A DNA stretch of 64,000 bases from Tenggerimyces flavus. Its GTDB lineage: Bacteria; Actinomycetota; Actinomycetes; Propionibacteriales; Actinopolymorphaceae. The notes under the pieces were generated by a model. That model saw only the letters and a program-made list of their open reading frames with translations, was not told the DNA's origin and ran no database searches. Both the position numbers and the translations under genes were made by a program. The stretch covers positions 7,293,420 to 7,357,419 of the forward strand of contig NZ_JAFBCM010000001.1 of NCBI RefSeq assembly GCF_016907715.1, given 5' to 3'. This document shows positions 44,081 to 54,040 of this stretch, piece after piece (the first letter of the stretch is position 1; each line of letters begins with the position of its first letter).

Positions 44081-44776
44081 CTACGGCGCCTCTGTACTCC
44101 CTGGAGAGTACGGCGGTGCGACGAGCCCGCTCTGATAGCCGAACACGACGAGCTGTGCGCGGTCGCGCGCACCGACCTTGGCCATGGCTCGCGACACGTG
44201 CGTCTTGGCCGTCAACGGGCTCACTACCAGGTGACGGGCGATGTCGTCGTTCGTCAGCCCGGACGCGACGAGCCGCACGACCTCACGTTCCCGCTGCGTG
44301 AGAAGGCCGAGCTCGGGCGGTTCGCGTCGTGGCGCGGGAGTTGGCGCGGCCGAAGCGGTGAACTTCGCGATGACCGACTGGGTAACTCGTGGTGAGAGCA
44401 GGGCCTCGCCACCGGCGACGATGCGGACCGCCTGAAGCAGCTCGTCCGGCTCGGCGTCTTTGACAAGGAAGCCGCTGGCGCCAGCACGAAGGGCGGCGAA
44501 GACGTCGTCCTCCTCGGTGAACGTGGTCAGTACCAACACGCGAACACCGTTCAGCGCGGCGTCGTCAGTGATGCGTCGGGTCGCGGTGACCCCGTCGACG
44601 TCCGGCATCCGCAAGTCCATCAAGACCACGTCCGGCCGCAGCTCGCGGGCCAATGCCACAGCGATCCCGCCGTTGGACGCCTCTCCCACCACGCGGATGT
44701 CGGGCGCGGTGTCGAGCAAGCCTCGGAACCCGGCCCGCACCAACGCCTGGTCATCGACGAGCAGAACCCGGATCAC
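44081..44776 (-). CDS. NarL/FixJ-family response regulator
   Basis: A 231-residue LuxR-type regulator. Receiver: LLVDDQALVRAGF, phospho-Asp in VVLMDLRMPDVDG, LTTF and LVKDAEPDELL. HTH: LTQREREVVRLVASGLTNDD, then VSPLTAKTHVSRAMAKVGAR. It overlaps the kinase gene (ATGA at 44773), forming a two-gene operon. Confidence 0.94.
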   Translation of the reverse strand: MIRVLLVDDQALVRAGFRGLLDTAPDIRVVGEASNGGIAVALARELRPDVVLMDLRMPDVDGVTATRRITDDAALNGVRVLVLTTFTEEDDVFAALRAGASGFLVKDAEPDELLQAVRIVAGGEALLSPRVTQSVIAKFTASAAPTPAPRREPPELGLLTQREREVVRLVASGLTNDDIARHLVVSPLTAKTHVSRAMAKVGARDRAQLVVFGYQSGLVAPPYSPGSTEAP

Positions 44777-45999
44777 GCCGAATCTCCAATGCCGATGGGG
44801 ATTCGAGCCCGCACGCGGAACCCTCCGTCGCCGATGGGGCCGGCTTCGAAATGGCCACCGAGCGCATGAGCGCGTTCTCCCATGCCCTCAAGGCCATGCC
44901 CGTCGCCGGGTGGCTGCGTCGGCCCGATGCCGTCGTCGCTGACTTCGACCTCGAGAGCGCCCTTTCCCAGCTCCAGCCGTACCCTTGCCCGGGCCTGCGT
45001 TCCGGCGTGGCGGAGCACGTTGGTCAATGACTCCCGCACGATCCGGTACGCGGCATGGTCAACGAGCGCGGGCAACGACGCGCCCGTTCCGCCGGCCGGT
45101 GAACGGTCGAGGTTGCCTTCCACGACGACATCCAGCCCGGCGGCCCGGACCGCCGTCAGCAGGTCAGGGAGTCGTTCCAGCCCCGCGTCGCGTTCGGCGG
45201 TGACGGACGGCTCCCCGTTGGCACGCAGTACTCGCAGCGTGGCGCGCATCTCCGCGAGCGCGTCCTTGCCCGTCTGTCGGATCGCGGTCAACGCTTCACG
45301 CGCCTTCGCCGGTTGGTCGTTCATTGTATAGAGCGCAGTCCCGGACTGAACGGTCATCGTCGAGATCGCGTGCGCCACGGTGTCGTGCAGCTCACGAGCG
45401 ATCCGCAGCCGTTCGTCCACGACGCGGCGCTCCGCGTCGCGGTCACGCGCCGCCTCGACGGCGCGCAGCCTCTGCTGTGCCTCCGCCGCGTAGGCGTGCC
45501 GGCTCAGCACGAGAGCACCCAGCAGGAGCGCGACGGCGACCAGGCCGAGCTGCGGCAAGAACACGTCGACGACATCGAGCAGCGCCGTACCCTTCCGCCA
45601 GGCGACCACCATCCCCACGCCGAGTAACAGGACCGGCACGGGTACTGCACGCCACAGCCGGCCGGCGTGTGCCGCGTCGTACAGCGGCACGGCGAGCACG
45701 ACCGCCGGCGGGAACCCCGGATATCCGATCACGTAGTAGGCCAGCAACGCGACAGCGACCACGTACAGCTCCGCGAGCGGTCTGCGTCGCCGAAGCACCA
45801 GTACGGGCACCGCCATCGAAACACCGAGCAGGTACGCTCCCGCGTTCTGCGGGATCGACCCGACCTCGCTGCCGGCGGCGATCGAGATCTCGGCGACGGT
45901 CAGGACGACGAGGGCCAACACGACGTCCACCAGCCACTCCCGACCGGTCCGCCTCAGCATCGCCACGGACCCAAGATAGGCGCTTCGGCGACCAGGCAT
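44773..45999 (-). CDS. DesK-type sensor histidine kinase
   Basis: A 408-residue kinase with four to six membrane helices in the first 170 residues, HisKA_3 (RIARELHDTVAHAISTM) and a HATPase domain with ESLTNVLRHAG and GHGLEGMGERA. It phosphorylates the NarL-type partner encoded next. Start at 45999, 4 bases after the esterase stop, is plausible but lacks a clear ribosome binding site; ATG at 45960 or GTG at 45966 are alternatives. Confidence 0.9.
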   Translation of the reverse strand: MPGRRSAYLGSVAMLRRTGREWLVDVVLALVVLTVAEISIAAGSEVGSIPQNAGAYLLGVSMAVPVLVLRRRRPLAELYVVAVALLAYYVIGYPGFPPAVVLAVPLYDAAHAGRLWRAVPVPVLLLGVGMVVAWRKGTALLDVVDVFLPQLGLVAVALLLGALVLSRHAYAAEAQQRLRAVEAARDRDAERRVVDERLRIARELHDTVAHAISTMTVQSGTALYTMNDQPAKAREALTAIRQTGKDALAEMRATLRVLRANGEPSVTAERDAGLERLPDLLTAVRAAGLDVVVEGNLDRSPAGGTGASLPALVDHAAYRIVRESLTNVLRHAGTQARARVRLELGKGALEVEVSDDGIGPTQPPGDGHGLEGMGERAHALGGHFEAGPIGDGGFRVRARIPIGIGDSA

Positions 46000-46003
46000 G
46001 CGC

Positions 46004-47449
46004 TCAACTGGATGCACTTCGCGTTGACCGGCCCGCCAACTCACGGGCGAGGAAGTCCACGACCTGCTCGGTGAGTTGTTCCTGCGATGGCTGCTCGCCG
46101 GGAACGGCCAGGCCGTGGTCCGCACCATCCACGACCACCAGCGCGGTATGGACGCCGGCCGATCGCAGCCGGTCGGCGAAGTCGGTGGACTGCCGTACCG
46201 GGAAGTCGGTGTCGTCCCGGCCGTGCAGGATGAGGAACGGCGGTGCGTCGGGGCGCACGTAGCTGATCGGACTGATCGCGTGGCGGATTCCGGGCGAGCC
46301 GCCGAGGCTGACGCGGGCTGTGAACCGGGCGAACGGACCTGCGTCGCCGACCCGGGTCAGGTCTGCCGGTCCGAACATGTCCACGACCGCCTGGACGGCA
46401 CTGGACTGATCGGCGTACTGGCCGTGGTCGAAGCCCGCTCCGGGCCCGGCCAGGCCCACGAGCGACGAGATCGTCCCGCCCGCGCTGCTGCCCCACACGC
46501 CAATGTGGTGCGGGTCGATGCCTAGGCCAGCGGCATGCGCACGCAGGAACCGGACCGCGCACTTGGCGTCCTCTACTGGGACCATCGGTGGCACGCCCGG
46601 AGCCAGGCGATAGTCGATCGACGCGACCACGAAACCGAGCGCGTTCAACCACTTTTGGAGCGGGACGAACAATGCGCCCTCATGCCCACCCAGTCGCGCG
46701 CCGAGACCGTCCAGCCGACGATTACCCAGAACGAACCCGCCACCGTGCGCGTACATGACCACAGGGGCAGGTCCGCTCCGGCGCTGCGCCACGGCAGGCA
46801 GGTAGAGATCCATCGGTAGCGGAATGCCGTCCGGCCGGCAGTACTCCACCGTGCTGCGCTGGCCCGCCGGGAGCGCATGCGGTGCGACGGTCGCGGCAGG
46901 GATGGCGGCGCCTGCGAACGCGTTGCTTCCGAGCACCACGCCCAGCGTCGTGACTGCCACCACCAGCACCAGGACCGGGGCCGCGACGACCATCGCGACG
47001 ACCCGCCGCCACCGTGGCCGGCTTATCCGGCCTGGACGCGCCGCCACGCCGAGCAGGCCGAGGAGCGCCAGCGCCTCCAGGCCGAAGCACAGATGCCCGG
47101 TGATGCCGACTGTAGCGTTGAGTGGCGTCCATGGGTTCGGATCCGGCAGGACCGGCCATGCTTGCGTCAGCAGCCAGACACCGGCGAAGCCGGCGGTGGG
47201 GACCGCCGCGAGCAGCATCCTCGCGCGGGTGGGGCGGATTCCGGCCGCGACGTAGGCGGCGAGCCCCGCAGCCAGCAAGAGCGTCAGCGCCAAGGTGTAC
47301 GGCCACGTCAGCTGCCACATCGCTGGCAGCCCCACCAGGATGACAATGACACCGCCGATACCGGCACATCCTGCAACAGCGAACAGCGGACCTCGCCGCC
47401 GACGAATTGCCCCGCCCTCAGACCTGTCTTCAGTGATCATGCGCACCAT
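46004..47449 (-). CDS. Membrane-anchored alpha/beta hydrolase (HSL-type esterase)
   Basis: A 481-residue protein: four to five N-terminal membrane helices (about 20-180), then an alpha/beta hydrolase of the hormone-sensitive lipase class. The oxyanion motif is YAHGGGFVLG, the nucleophile is in WGSSAGGTIS, the acid is in HGRDDTDFP and the His is in DGADHGLAVP. It likely hydrolyses carboxyl esters on the outer membrane face. Same strand and 4 bases from the kinase gene, so possibly in one operon with the two-component system. Confidence 0.88.
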   Translation of the reverse strand: MVRMITEDRSEGGAIRRRRGPLFAVAGCAGIGGVIVILVGLPAMWQLTWPYTLALTLLLAAGLAAYVAAGIRPTRARMLLAAVPTAGFAGVWLLTQAWPVLPDPNPWTPLNATVGITGHLCFGLEALALLGLLGVAARPGRISRPRWRRVVAMVVAAPVLVLVVAVTTLGVVLGSNAFAGAAIPAATVAPHALPAGQRSTVEYCRPDGIPLPMDLYLPAVAQRRSGPAPVVMYAHGGGFVLGNRRLDGLGARLGGHEGALFVPLQKWLNALGFVVASIDYRLAPGVPPMVPVEDAKCAVRFLRAHAAGLGIDPHHIGVWGSSAGGTISSLVGLAGPGAGFDHGQYADQSSAVQAVVDMFGPADLTRVGDAGPFARFTARVSLGGSPGIRHAISPISYVRPDAPPFLILHGRDDTDFPVRQSTDFADRLRSAGVHTALVVVDGADHGLAVPGEQPSQEQLTEQVVDFLARELAGRSTRSASS

Positions 47450-47565
47450 CGTCGGCTCGCCGCGACCGCGGCACGTCAGCCCAGAACAGACACCGGTCCG
47501 GCGCGGCTACCACTCGCGGATACTTCAACCGCGGTATCCCACACGATCGAAGTCAGATCCTGATC

Positions 47566-48886
47566 ATGGCTGCCCAAGCTTCGGAACCGCACCAGGAGCT
47601 CCAGCAGGCAGCGCAGGGGCCAAGGTGGCGCCTCGCCCGTTCCCAACGCCCAGCGGACACCGACCTGCGGCCGGCCCTCGCCGACGAACTCGGCATTGAG
47701 CCCGGCGAGCTCTCCGCCCGCTGGAACACCAGATCCTCAACGGCGACAGCCTCCGATCAGCCGCGGAGCTGCGTACATCGACCAACCGATGTCGTGGTTC
47801 CACGGGAGTTGCCTGGCGTCCAACTCTCACTGGTCGGACGCGCCAAGGTCCTCGACGAGATCTGCGACGAACTCGACGACCAGAACCGTCGTCCTGATGG
47901 CCTCGTGCATTCCGCTCTCTGTTGGTGGGTCCCGGCGGCATCGGCAAGCCGCGCCTCCGGTTCGCCCGGTGTCCTTGGAGGCCAGATCCCCTCCGACGAT
48001 GGCGCACGGACTGCCAGGTTTCGAAGTCGGGTGTACGAGCGGCGGCTGCTGATCGTTCTCGACGACGCTGCGGACGAGGCGCAGGTCCGCCCCGCTCCTT
48101 CCCAGCGGAGCGGAGTGCAGGTCTATCGGCACATCGCGCCGGAGTCTGGCCGCGTTGACGGGCAGGTCCCGCTGGACGGCCGCCCCTCACTCGATCGCCG
48201 ACGCGTCGGGCTGCTCGCGGAGATCGCCGGTTCGGAAAGGATCGGCCGCGTCGTCGTCGCCGCGGAGTCGATCGCCGAGCTGTCCATTTGCCGCTCGCGC
48301 TCTGCGTCGCCGGTGCTCGCCTGGCGGCGGACCCGACGTGGGGCCTCGGGCAGCTGGAGGAGTTACTGATCGACGAACGAGGTCGCTTGGAGAACTCGCG
48401 GTTAGCGATGTCGATGTGCGAGCTGGGATCGAACTCAGCTATCAATCGCTCAATGACCGGCGACGGCTGCTGTTCCGCCGGCTGGGTTGAGCAGTCGGAG
48501 ACGACTGGCCGTTGTGGGTCGCAGAGGAGTTGCTCGGCGAGGATTCGGGCACCGTCGAGGTGTGAACTCTGCTAGCTGACCTCACGGACATGCATTTGGT
48601 CGAAACCGCTAGGGCACGACCTTGTGGGGCAGGTCCGTTCCGACTCCATGAGCTCGTCGCAGACTTCGTCTACGAACGTGCCTGGGAAGAAGATCCGAGA
48701 CGGACCGTAGTCAAGCTATCGCGCGGGTTCTCGACGGTTGGCAGGGCTGCCGACGGTCTTGGAGAACTGCGTCCAGTGACCCTCGGAGACGAGGCCCACG
48801 GTGCCATCGGTTATTACGATGGCGGTCTCGCAGCGCCCTCGCCCGCAACGAGCGGGGAGCCAGAGGCTGACCTGCACCTGGAATGA
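47566..48886 (+). pseudogene. AfsR/SARP-type regulator, heavily frameshifted
   Basis: Pieces in all three plus frames line up with an AfsR-like protein from the end of the BTAD domain through the NB-ARC ATPase: LADELGIEPGELS, then PRELPGVQLSLVGRAKVLDE, VGPGGIGKPRLRFA (degenerate Walker A), RRLLIVLDDAADEAQVRP (Walker B), LPLALCVAGARLAADPTWGL, ELSYQSLNDRRRLLFRRLG and PFRLHELVADFVYERA. At least five frameshifts or stops. The DNA-binding OmpR domain and the TPR part are absent. These regulators activate antibiotic clusters; this one is dead. Confidence 0.78.
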
Positions 48887-48892
48887 GGCAGG

Positions 48893-48940
48893 GCCTATTA
48901 TCGCCCGCTTTATCCTTTTTATCGGCTATATCATAGACAC
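48893..48940 (+). promoter_or_regulatory. AT-rich promoter region for CHRD gene
   Basis: An unusually AT-rich stretch (CTTTATCCTTTTTATCGG followed by CTATATCATAG) about 100 bases before the CHRD start, standing out against the GC-rich surroundings. Exact -35 and -10 boxes are not resolved. Confidence 0.35.
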
Positions 48941-49028
48941 GCCGTGGTTGAGGTCGAACCCATCCGTTTAGGCTCCGGCTCCGAACCACACTCAAATGAC
49001 CAGATTCCGAAGGACTCGGAAAGGTGTG

Positions 49029-49835
49029 ATGCGGATGCCACGCTTGACACGTACGGCGGCAGTCGCGGCCGGAACCGGCTTGATCGCGGCGATGGCCGCG
49101 GTGTTGTTCGCCGCGAGCCCGGCCTATGCGGACCAGACAGTCCGGTTCACGTTGGACGAGCTGAACGACAGTGGTTCCAGCGGAGACGCGACGATCACCG
49201 CACGAGAAGACGGCAGCCTGCACGTCAAGATCGAGGGCTCGGGCTTCACCCCGAACTCGCCGCACGCTCAGCACATTCACGGCATGGCGCACAGCGACGA
49301 CTTCTTCTGCCCGCCTCCGTCGGCGGACAAGAACGGTGACGGACAGGTCGCCACCGAAGAGGGCGTTCCCCAGTACGGCGGGGTGTTCGTGTCGTTGACG
49401 ACGAAGGGCGACACGAGTCCGAAGAGCGGGCTCGCGATCGACCGGTTCCCGGTCGCCGACGCGAACGGAGACCTCGAGTACGACCGCACCATCCCCGCCA
49501 GCCAGCTGCCAGCTGGCCTGGTGGACAGCCTGTCGCACCTGCACGTGGTGCAGCACGGCCTGGATGCCAACGGTAACGACAAGTACGACCTCGAGGCGCT
49601 CGGCGAGTCTGTCTTCGCCAAGTCCCTCGGCGTGAGCGGCATCCCGGAGGAAGCCACCAACCCGGCGACCTGCGGAGAGGTCTCCCCTGTGGGCGGTGTC
49701 GAAACCGGCGCCAGCAGCACCCACGGGATCGAGCGGCTCGACCTGCTCGCCGCCGGTGGCGTTCTGATGCTGGGTGCGGGTGGCGTGCTGATCGCGCGCC
49801 GACGGTCCGCCGCGGCTCACCGAGTCGAGTCCTGA
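49029..49835 (+). CDS. CHRD domain surface protein, likely sortase substrate
   Basis: A 268-residue secreted protein. Signal peptide (AAVAAGTGLIAAMAAVLFAA then SPAYA). The CHRD-like part (about 35-180) includes HIHGMAHSDDFFCPPPSADK and LHVVQHGLDANG. The C-terminus is a cell-wall sorting signal: VETGASS, a hydrophobic helix (LLAAGGVLMLGAGGVLIA) and a RRR tail. The motif is not a canonical LPXTG. A class F sortase gene follows by 14 bases, so it is a likely substrate or partner. Either of two ATGs (49029, 49035) behind AAGGTG may be used. Confidence 0.83.
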   Translation: MRMPRLTRTAAVAAGTGLIAAMAAVLFAASPAYADQTVRFTLDELNDSGSSGDATITAREDGSLHVKIEGSGFTPNSPHAQHIHGMAHSDDFFCPPPSADKNGDGQVATEEGVPQYGGVFVSLTTKGDTSPKSGLAIDRFPVADANGDLEYDRTIPASQLPAGLVDSLSHLHVVQHGLDANGNDKYDLEALGESVFAKSLGVSGIPEEATNPATCGEVSPVGGVETGASSTHGIERLDLLAAGGVLMLGAGGVLIARRRSAAAHRVES

Positions 49836-49849
49836 ACCAGGACGACTCG

Positions 49850-50575
49850 TTGACCTCGGAACAGCTGCCTCGCAGCCGACGAGCGCGGATCCTCGCGCTC
49901 GTCGGCGCCACCCTCGCGCTTCTGGGCGTGGCCGCCGTCGTGTTCGCGCTGGTCGGCCAGCAACCCGATCCGCCCGCGGTGAACGAGACCCAAACGCTGC
50001 CCACGCCGCCGAAGCAGTCGGCCGCGCCGTCGCCCTCCGCTTCCTCCGCACCGCCGCAGGCGTCCCGCTCGCCTTCGCCCGCGGCGCGTCCGACGCCTGA
50101 GCTCGAGCTCGCCAGGTCCGAGCCGAGGCGCGTACGCATCCCCCGACTCGACGTCTCCTCGACATTGGAACACCTCGAGCTCGACAACGACGGCGTGATG
50201 GAAACGCCCAAGGACCCGGCCAAGGCGGGCTGGTTCACCCCGTCGCCCACTCCCGGCGTCGTGGGGTCGGCGATCCTCGCGGGCCACATCACCTGGGACC
50301 GACGTCCGGCCGTGTTCTTCCAGCTGTCCACCCTGCACAAGGGTGACCGCATCGAGGTGGACCGAGCAGACCGTACGACCGCGGTGTTCAAGGTCGAACG
50401 GGTGGCCACGTTCCCGAAGAACGACTTCCCCAGCAAAGACGTCTACGCCGGAGCCGGCCACGCGGGCCTCCGCCTGATCACCTGCGGCGGCGACTACGAC
50501 TCCGCACGACGGTCCTACAAGGACAACACCATCGTCTGGGCGCGACTGGTCTCAAGCACACCTACACAGACCTAG
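49850..50575 (+). CDS. Class F sortase
   Basis: A 241-residue membrane-bound transpeptidase: one N-terminal helix ([20 protein letters not shown]), a Pro/Ser-rich linker, then the sortase barrel (about 95-235) with the active-site His in ILAGHITWD and Cys in [11 protein letters not shown]; the catalytic Arg is probably in [10 protein letters not shown]. Start is TTG with AGGA upstream, 14 bases after the CHRD stop. It would cleave a sorting signal and attach the protein to the envelope, here presumably the CHRD protein. Confidence 0.9.
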   Translation: MTSEQLPRSRRARILALVGATLALLGVAAVVFALVGQQPDPPAVNETQTLPTPPKQSAAPSPSASSAPPQASRSPSPAARPTPELELARSEPRRVRIPRLDVSSTLEHLELDNDGVMETPKDPAKAGWFTPSPTPGVVGSAILAGHITWDRRPAVFFQLSTLHKGDRIEVDRADRTTAVFKVERVATFPKNDFPSKDVYAGAGHAGLRLITCGGDYDSARRSYKDNTIVWARLVSSTPTQT

Positions 50576-50654
50576 CTCGAGCAGCGCACTTCCTAGGGCA
50601 GGGCAGGCGTAACTGGCTAGGTCTCTCGCGCTCAGGTGAAGGCGATCTGCGCGA

Positions 50655-51356
50655 TTATCGGTAGTGTGAGGTTCTCCGACCGAACGCGCGATCCGCGATC
50701 CCGCAGCCGTGAAGATCAGCAGCGGCAGCGCCGCACCGATGGCGAACGAGACCGTGAGAACGACCGTACGCCACCCGATCTGCCCGGTCGCGCCGGCGAC
50801 GGTGATCGCCGCAAGGACGGGACTGGCGCACGGGACGAACAGGGTCCCGAGACCCAACCCGAGAACGAAGGCGCCGTTGGCGTTCCGGGTGACCTTCGGC
50901 AGCCGGTAGAACGGCTTCTCGATCAGGTGAGCCAGCGCCGGGACGATCAGGCCGAGCCCGACCAGAACGAGCACGGTCAGGCCAGCCCAACGAAGGAGGT
51001 TGTCCGGCAGACCGAGGAACGACAAGATCACCGAACCCTGCAAGGTGAAACACTGAAGCTGACCACGATCCCGGCGATGATCCGCAAAAGGGCGTAGGTC
51101 GCGCGTGGGTTTCCGTTCCGCCTCCCTGTCGACTGCACTGTCGACGACCTCGTCGACCAGCACCCCTCCACCAGGTCGCGGCTGTGCCGCCCGCTGCCGC
51201 TTTGTCGGGTTCCTTGTCGGGTGGGTTGTCGGTCTTGCCGGCAGTGCCGGCGAAGAAGATGATCGGAAGCATCGGCAGGACACACGGGGAAACGCCCGTG
51301 ATCAGGCCGCTTACCAATCCGATCAAGGCCAGCGTGATCATCGAGAACAACTCCAC
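50655..51356 (-). pseudogene. CcdA/DsbD-type membrane protein, frameshifted
   Basis: The minus strand encodes, in pieces, a cytochrome-c-biogenesis/thiol transporter: [20 protein letters not shown] (active Cys-Pro motif) in one frame, [11 protein letters not shown] in a second, and [20 protein letters not shown] with [20 protein letters not shown] (second Cys-Pro) in a third. Two frameshifts (near 51200 and 51040) break it, and the end after [11 protein letters not shown] is truncated. Normally it carries electrons across the membrane to envelope thioredoxins. Confidence 0.8.
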
Positions 51357-51558
51357 CCATAGCAGGGTTAGTCTGGTCGAATCTCATCTCCTCTTTTGAA
51401 GCCGCAGTCGTCTCGGATGGGTGAGCGCCCGCACACATGGCTCAAGTGGTTCCAGTGCGGATGGTCGTTCAGCGCCAGCTAGCGTGCGCGTCACGGCGGA
51501 TCCGTGATCGTGTCGAGCTGGGAGCACTCCGACCGCGCCCCAGCTCCGAATACTCGGC

Positions 51559-52149
51559 GTGGACGACTCCCAGCGCAGGAGGGATGATGCGCCCGACCTG
51601 GGTGCGCGGTTGCAGGACCTCGTCGTCGATGTAGCAATGGGTGACGCCGTCGCGTTCGAACGGCTCTACGCCATCGTAGTCACGCCGGTGACCGAAACCA
51701 TCCGAGCTCTGGTGCCCGACCCTGACCAGATCGACGACATCGCCCAGGAAGTCGCACTACGCATCTGGCGTGAAGCTGACCGCTACGACCCCAGCCGCGG
51801 AAGCGTCCTGTCCTGGGTTCGGGTGATCGCGCACCACCGCAGCGTCGACCACATCCGCGCCAGGCAGCTCCGTTCCACGAGAGAGGCATCCGCATCCGGG
51901 CGCGAGCCCCGATCCGCACCCGACCCCCTCGAGCAGGTACAGACCAACCTCGAGCACGCCGCCGTACGGACCGCTGTCGCGAACCTCTCGCCCACGCACC
52001 AGAAGGCCATCGTCGCGGCCTACTACCATGGACACACGTACCGTCAAGTAGCCGTCATCCTGGACATCCCCGAAGGTACGGCCAAAGCACGCCTGCGCGA
52101 CAGCCTGGCCCGCATCCGCCTCTACCTCAAGGCGCATCACGGTCTCTGA
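51559..52149 (+). CDS. ECF sigma factor (SigK-like)
   Basis: A 196-residue sigma-70 family protein. Region 2: FERLYAIVVTPVTETIRALV, then DDIAQEVALRIWREADRYDP and WVRVIAHHRSVDHIRARQ. Region 4: AVANLSPTHQKAIVAAYYHG, then YRQVAVILDIPEGTAKARLR. Closest in pattern to the SigK/ECF19 group. The usual anti-sigma gene directly downstream is missing; the next gene is convergent. Start GTG at 51559 is without a strong ribosome binding site. Confidence 0.9.
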   Translation: MDDSQRRRDDAPDLGARLQDLVVDVAMGDAVAFERLYAIVVTPVTETIRALVPDPDQIDDIAQEVALRIWREADRYDPSRGSVLSWVRVIAHHRSVDHIRARQLRSTREASASGREPRSAPDPLEQVQTNLEHAAVRTAVANLSPTHQKAIVAAYYHGHTYRQVAVILDIPEGTAKARLRDSLARIRLYLKAHHGL

Positions 52150-52243
52150 ACCTGTCCGGCATGCTCAGAGGAACGTCGGAACGCCTTGACAAGCGAACCG
52201 GTCCCGCCCTGTCGACCACGGCTTGGCCAGCGCACAGCCGTTC

Positions 52244-54040
52244 CTACCTGTCGACGTCACTACCTGACGCCGTTCGAGCAGGCCTCGAGATGTCCACCTG
52301 TTGCGGATCCCAGTAGTCATAGAGGGCGGCGTACGACGTGGACGAGCGAAGGAGTTCCTGGTGTCGACCGATGGCAGTCCGAGGTCCGTCGAGGAGTAGG
52401 ACGCGAGCGGCTCGCAGAGCGGAGCTCATGCGATGCGCGATGATGATCAAGCTGCCTCCCCTCGCTGCGAACGCCTGCTCGACGTGCGCTTCGGTCGCCG
52501 GATCGAGATGACAGGTCGCCTCGTCGAGGATGATCAGAGGCGACGGGCTTGCGTACGCGCGGGCCAGGGCGACGAGCTGCCGCTCGCCGGTGCTGAGGTT
52601 CGTCGTGTGTGGTGCTACGAGGGAGTCCCATCCGCCCGTTCGATCGAGTAAGGGATGAAGATGCAGATCGTCTGCTACCTCAGTCAGATGGGCTTGGGAC
52701 AGATCGGGATTCAGGTAGAGGACATTCTCTCGGAGCGTGCCGGAGAACAGGTATGCCTCTTGAGGAATGAGCGTGATCGTCCGTCGCAGGAGCTGGGGAT
52801 CCCACCTGGCCAGGTCCAGCCCGCCGAGGCGGATCGTGCCTTGTGTGGGTGGAAGCAGGCCGGCGAGGAGATCGGCGAGGGTGGACTTGCCGGCGCCGCT
52901 GGGTCCCACCACGGCTAGATGGTCTTGTTCGTTGATCTGGAGTTCGAGCTGGTCGATGACCGCGGCTGCGCGCGGTCCGTAGCTGAAGCCGAGCCTTCGA
53001 ACAGTGAGGTTCCGTCCACGTGGACGTAGCGGATGGGGCGCCGAATGATCCAGCTGCGGACGGCGAGAAGGATCAGGAACGTTCAATGCAGTCGCGAGGC
53101 GCGAGACGACCACCGCGAGCTGCAGACCCCAGTTGCCGCCGATCTGGATCAGCGCTCGCAAAGCCGGCTGCACCGTGACGGTCAGATAGGCCGCAGCCGC
53201 CAAGAGCTCGCCGGCGCCGACGCGGCCCGCTCCCAGAAGCCACGGTGCGGCAGCGAGTATTGCCAGCAGCGGGAGATGAACGCCGAGCGCGATAAGAACG
53301 ATGCGGTTGGAGGACATCGAGGCGAGCCTTCGACTGGCCGTCAGCTGAGTGTCGATGACGTCGCCAGCTTCGGCGACCGCGCGGTCCACGGCCTGGCAGG
53401 CACGAACGTCCCGGACCCCGTGCAGGAGCCTGGTGACATGGCCTGCGACGCCCTCCTCCGCCACCACAACCGCACGTTGCCGACCGGCCAGCCTTGGCAG
53501 CAGCAGGCCGAAGAGCACGAGCGACAACACAACAGGCGGCAGGACAACGACGAGAAGCATCGGGTCAAGTACCGCGACACCGCCCAGGGCCGCCAGGACC
53601 GAGAACGCGAACTGGCGAGCTGTGCGCAGCAGGCCGGAGGTCAACTTCCGTACGGCCTCGATCTGACCGGTCAGGCGAGTCACCGCCGCAGGATCCCCGC
53701 CAGCGGATCGATGTCCCGGGGCTTGCAGAGTCGCGGTGACAAGTCGGAGGACAAGGTCATCGCGCAGCGGTTCGATGATGGCTGCGAGTCGCGGCAAGAC
53801 CATCGCCGACGCGCCGGTGGCGAGAAGCATCACCACGAGGAGTGCCGCCAACCACCCCAGGCCCAGCACCGGTCGCCCGGCGAGGAACCCTTGCTCGAGA
53901 GCCAGGGCGAGCAGTTTGCCGGTCGCGAGCGTAGGCAGGGCTTCAACGGCAGACCACAAGGCGAGGTCACGAAGGACCTTGGGGTGTGCACGCAACCCTG
54001 CAAGGACGAGACCAAATCCGGTGATCCTTTCACGCCCCAT
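52244..54040 (-). CDS. ABC exporter half-transporter of the lanthipeptide cluster (2)
   Basis: A 598-residue protein with an N-terminal six-helix export domain and a C-terminal ATPase: Walker A GPSGAGKSTL, signature LSTGERQLVALARA and Walker B LIILDEATCHLDP with a proper catalytic Glu. There is no peptidase (C39) domain. The ATG at 54040 overlaps the stop of the first half-transporter (TGATG), so the two likely form a heterodimer that exports the modified peptide. Confidence 0.92.
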   Translation of the reverse strand: MGRERITGFGLVLAGLRAHPKVLRDLALWSAVEALPTLATGKLLALALEQGFLAGRPVLGLGWLAALLVVMLLATGASAMVLPRLAAIIEPLRDDLVLRLVTATLQAPGHRSAGGDPAAVTRLTGQIEAVRKLTSGLLRTARQFAFSVLAALGGVAVLDPMLLVVVLPPVVLSLVLFGLLLPRLAGRQRAVVVAEEGVAGHVTRLLHGVRDVRACQAVDRAVAEAGDVIDTQLTASRRLASMSSNRIVLIALGVHLPLLAILAAAPWLLGAGRVGAGELLAAAAYLTVTVQPALRALIQIGGNWGLQLAVVVSRLATALNVPDPSRRPQLDHSAPHPLRPRGRNLTVRRLGFSYGPRAAAVIDQLELQINEQDHLAVVGPSGAGKSTLADLLAGLLPPTQGTIRLGGLDLARWDPQLLRRTITLIPQEAYLFSGTLRENVLYLNPDLSQAHLTEVADDLHLHPLLDRTGGWDSLVAPHTTNLSTGERQLVALARAYASPSPLIILDEATCHLDPATEAHVEQAFAARGGSLIIIAHRMSSALRAARVLLLDGPRTAIGRHQELLRSSTSYAALYDYWDPQQVDISRPARTASGSDVDR

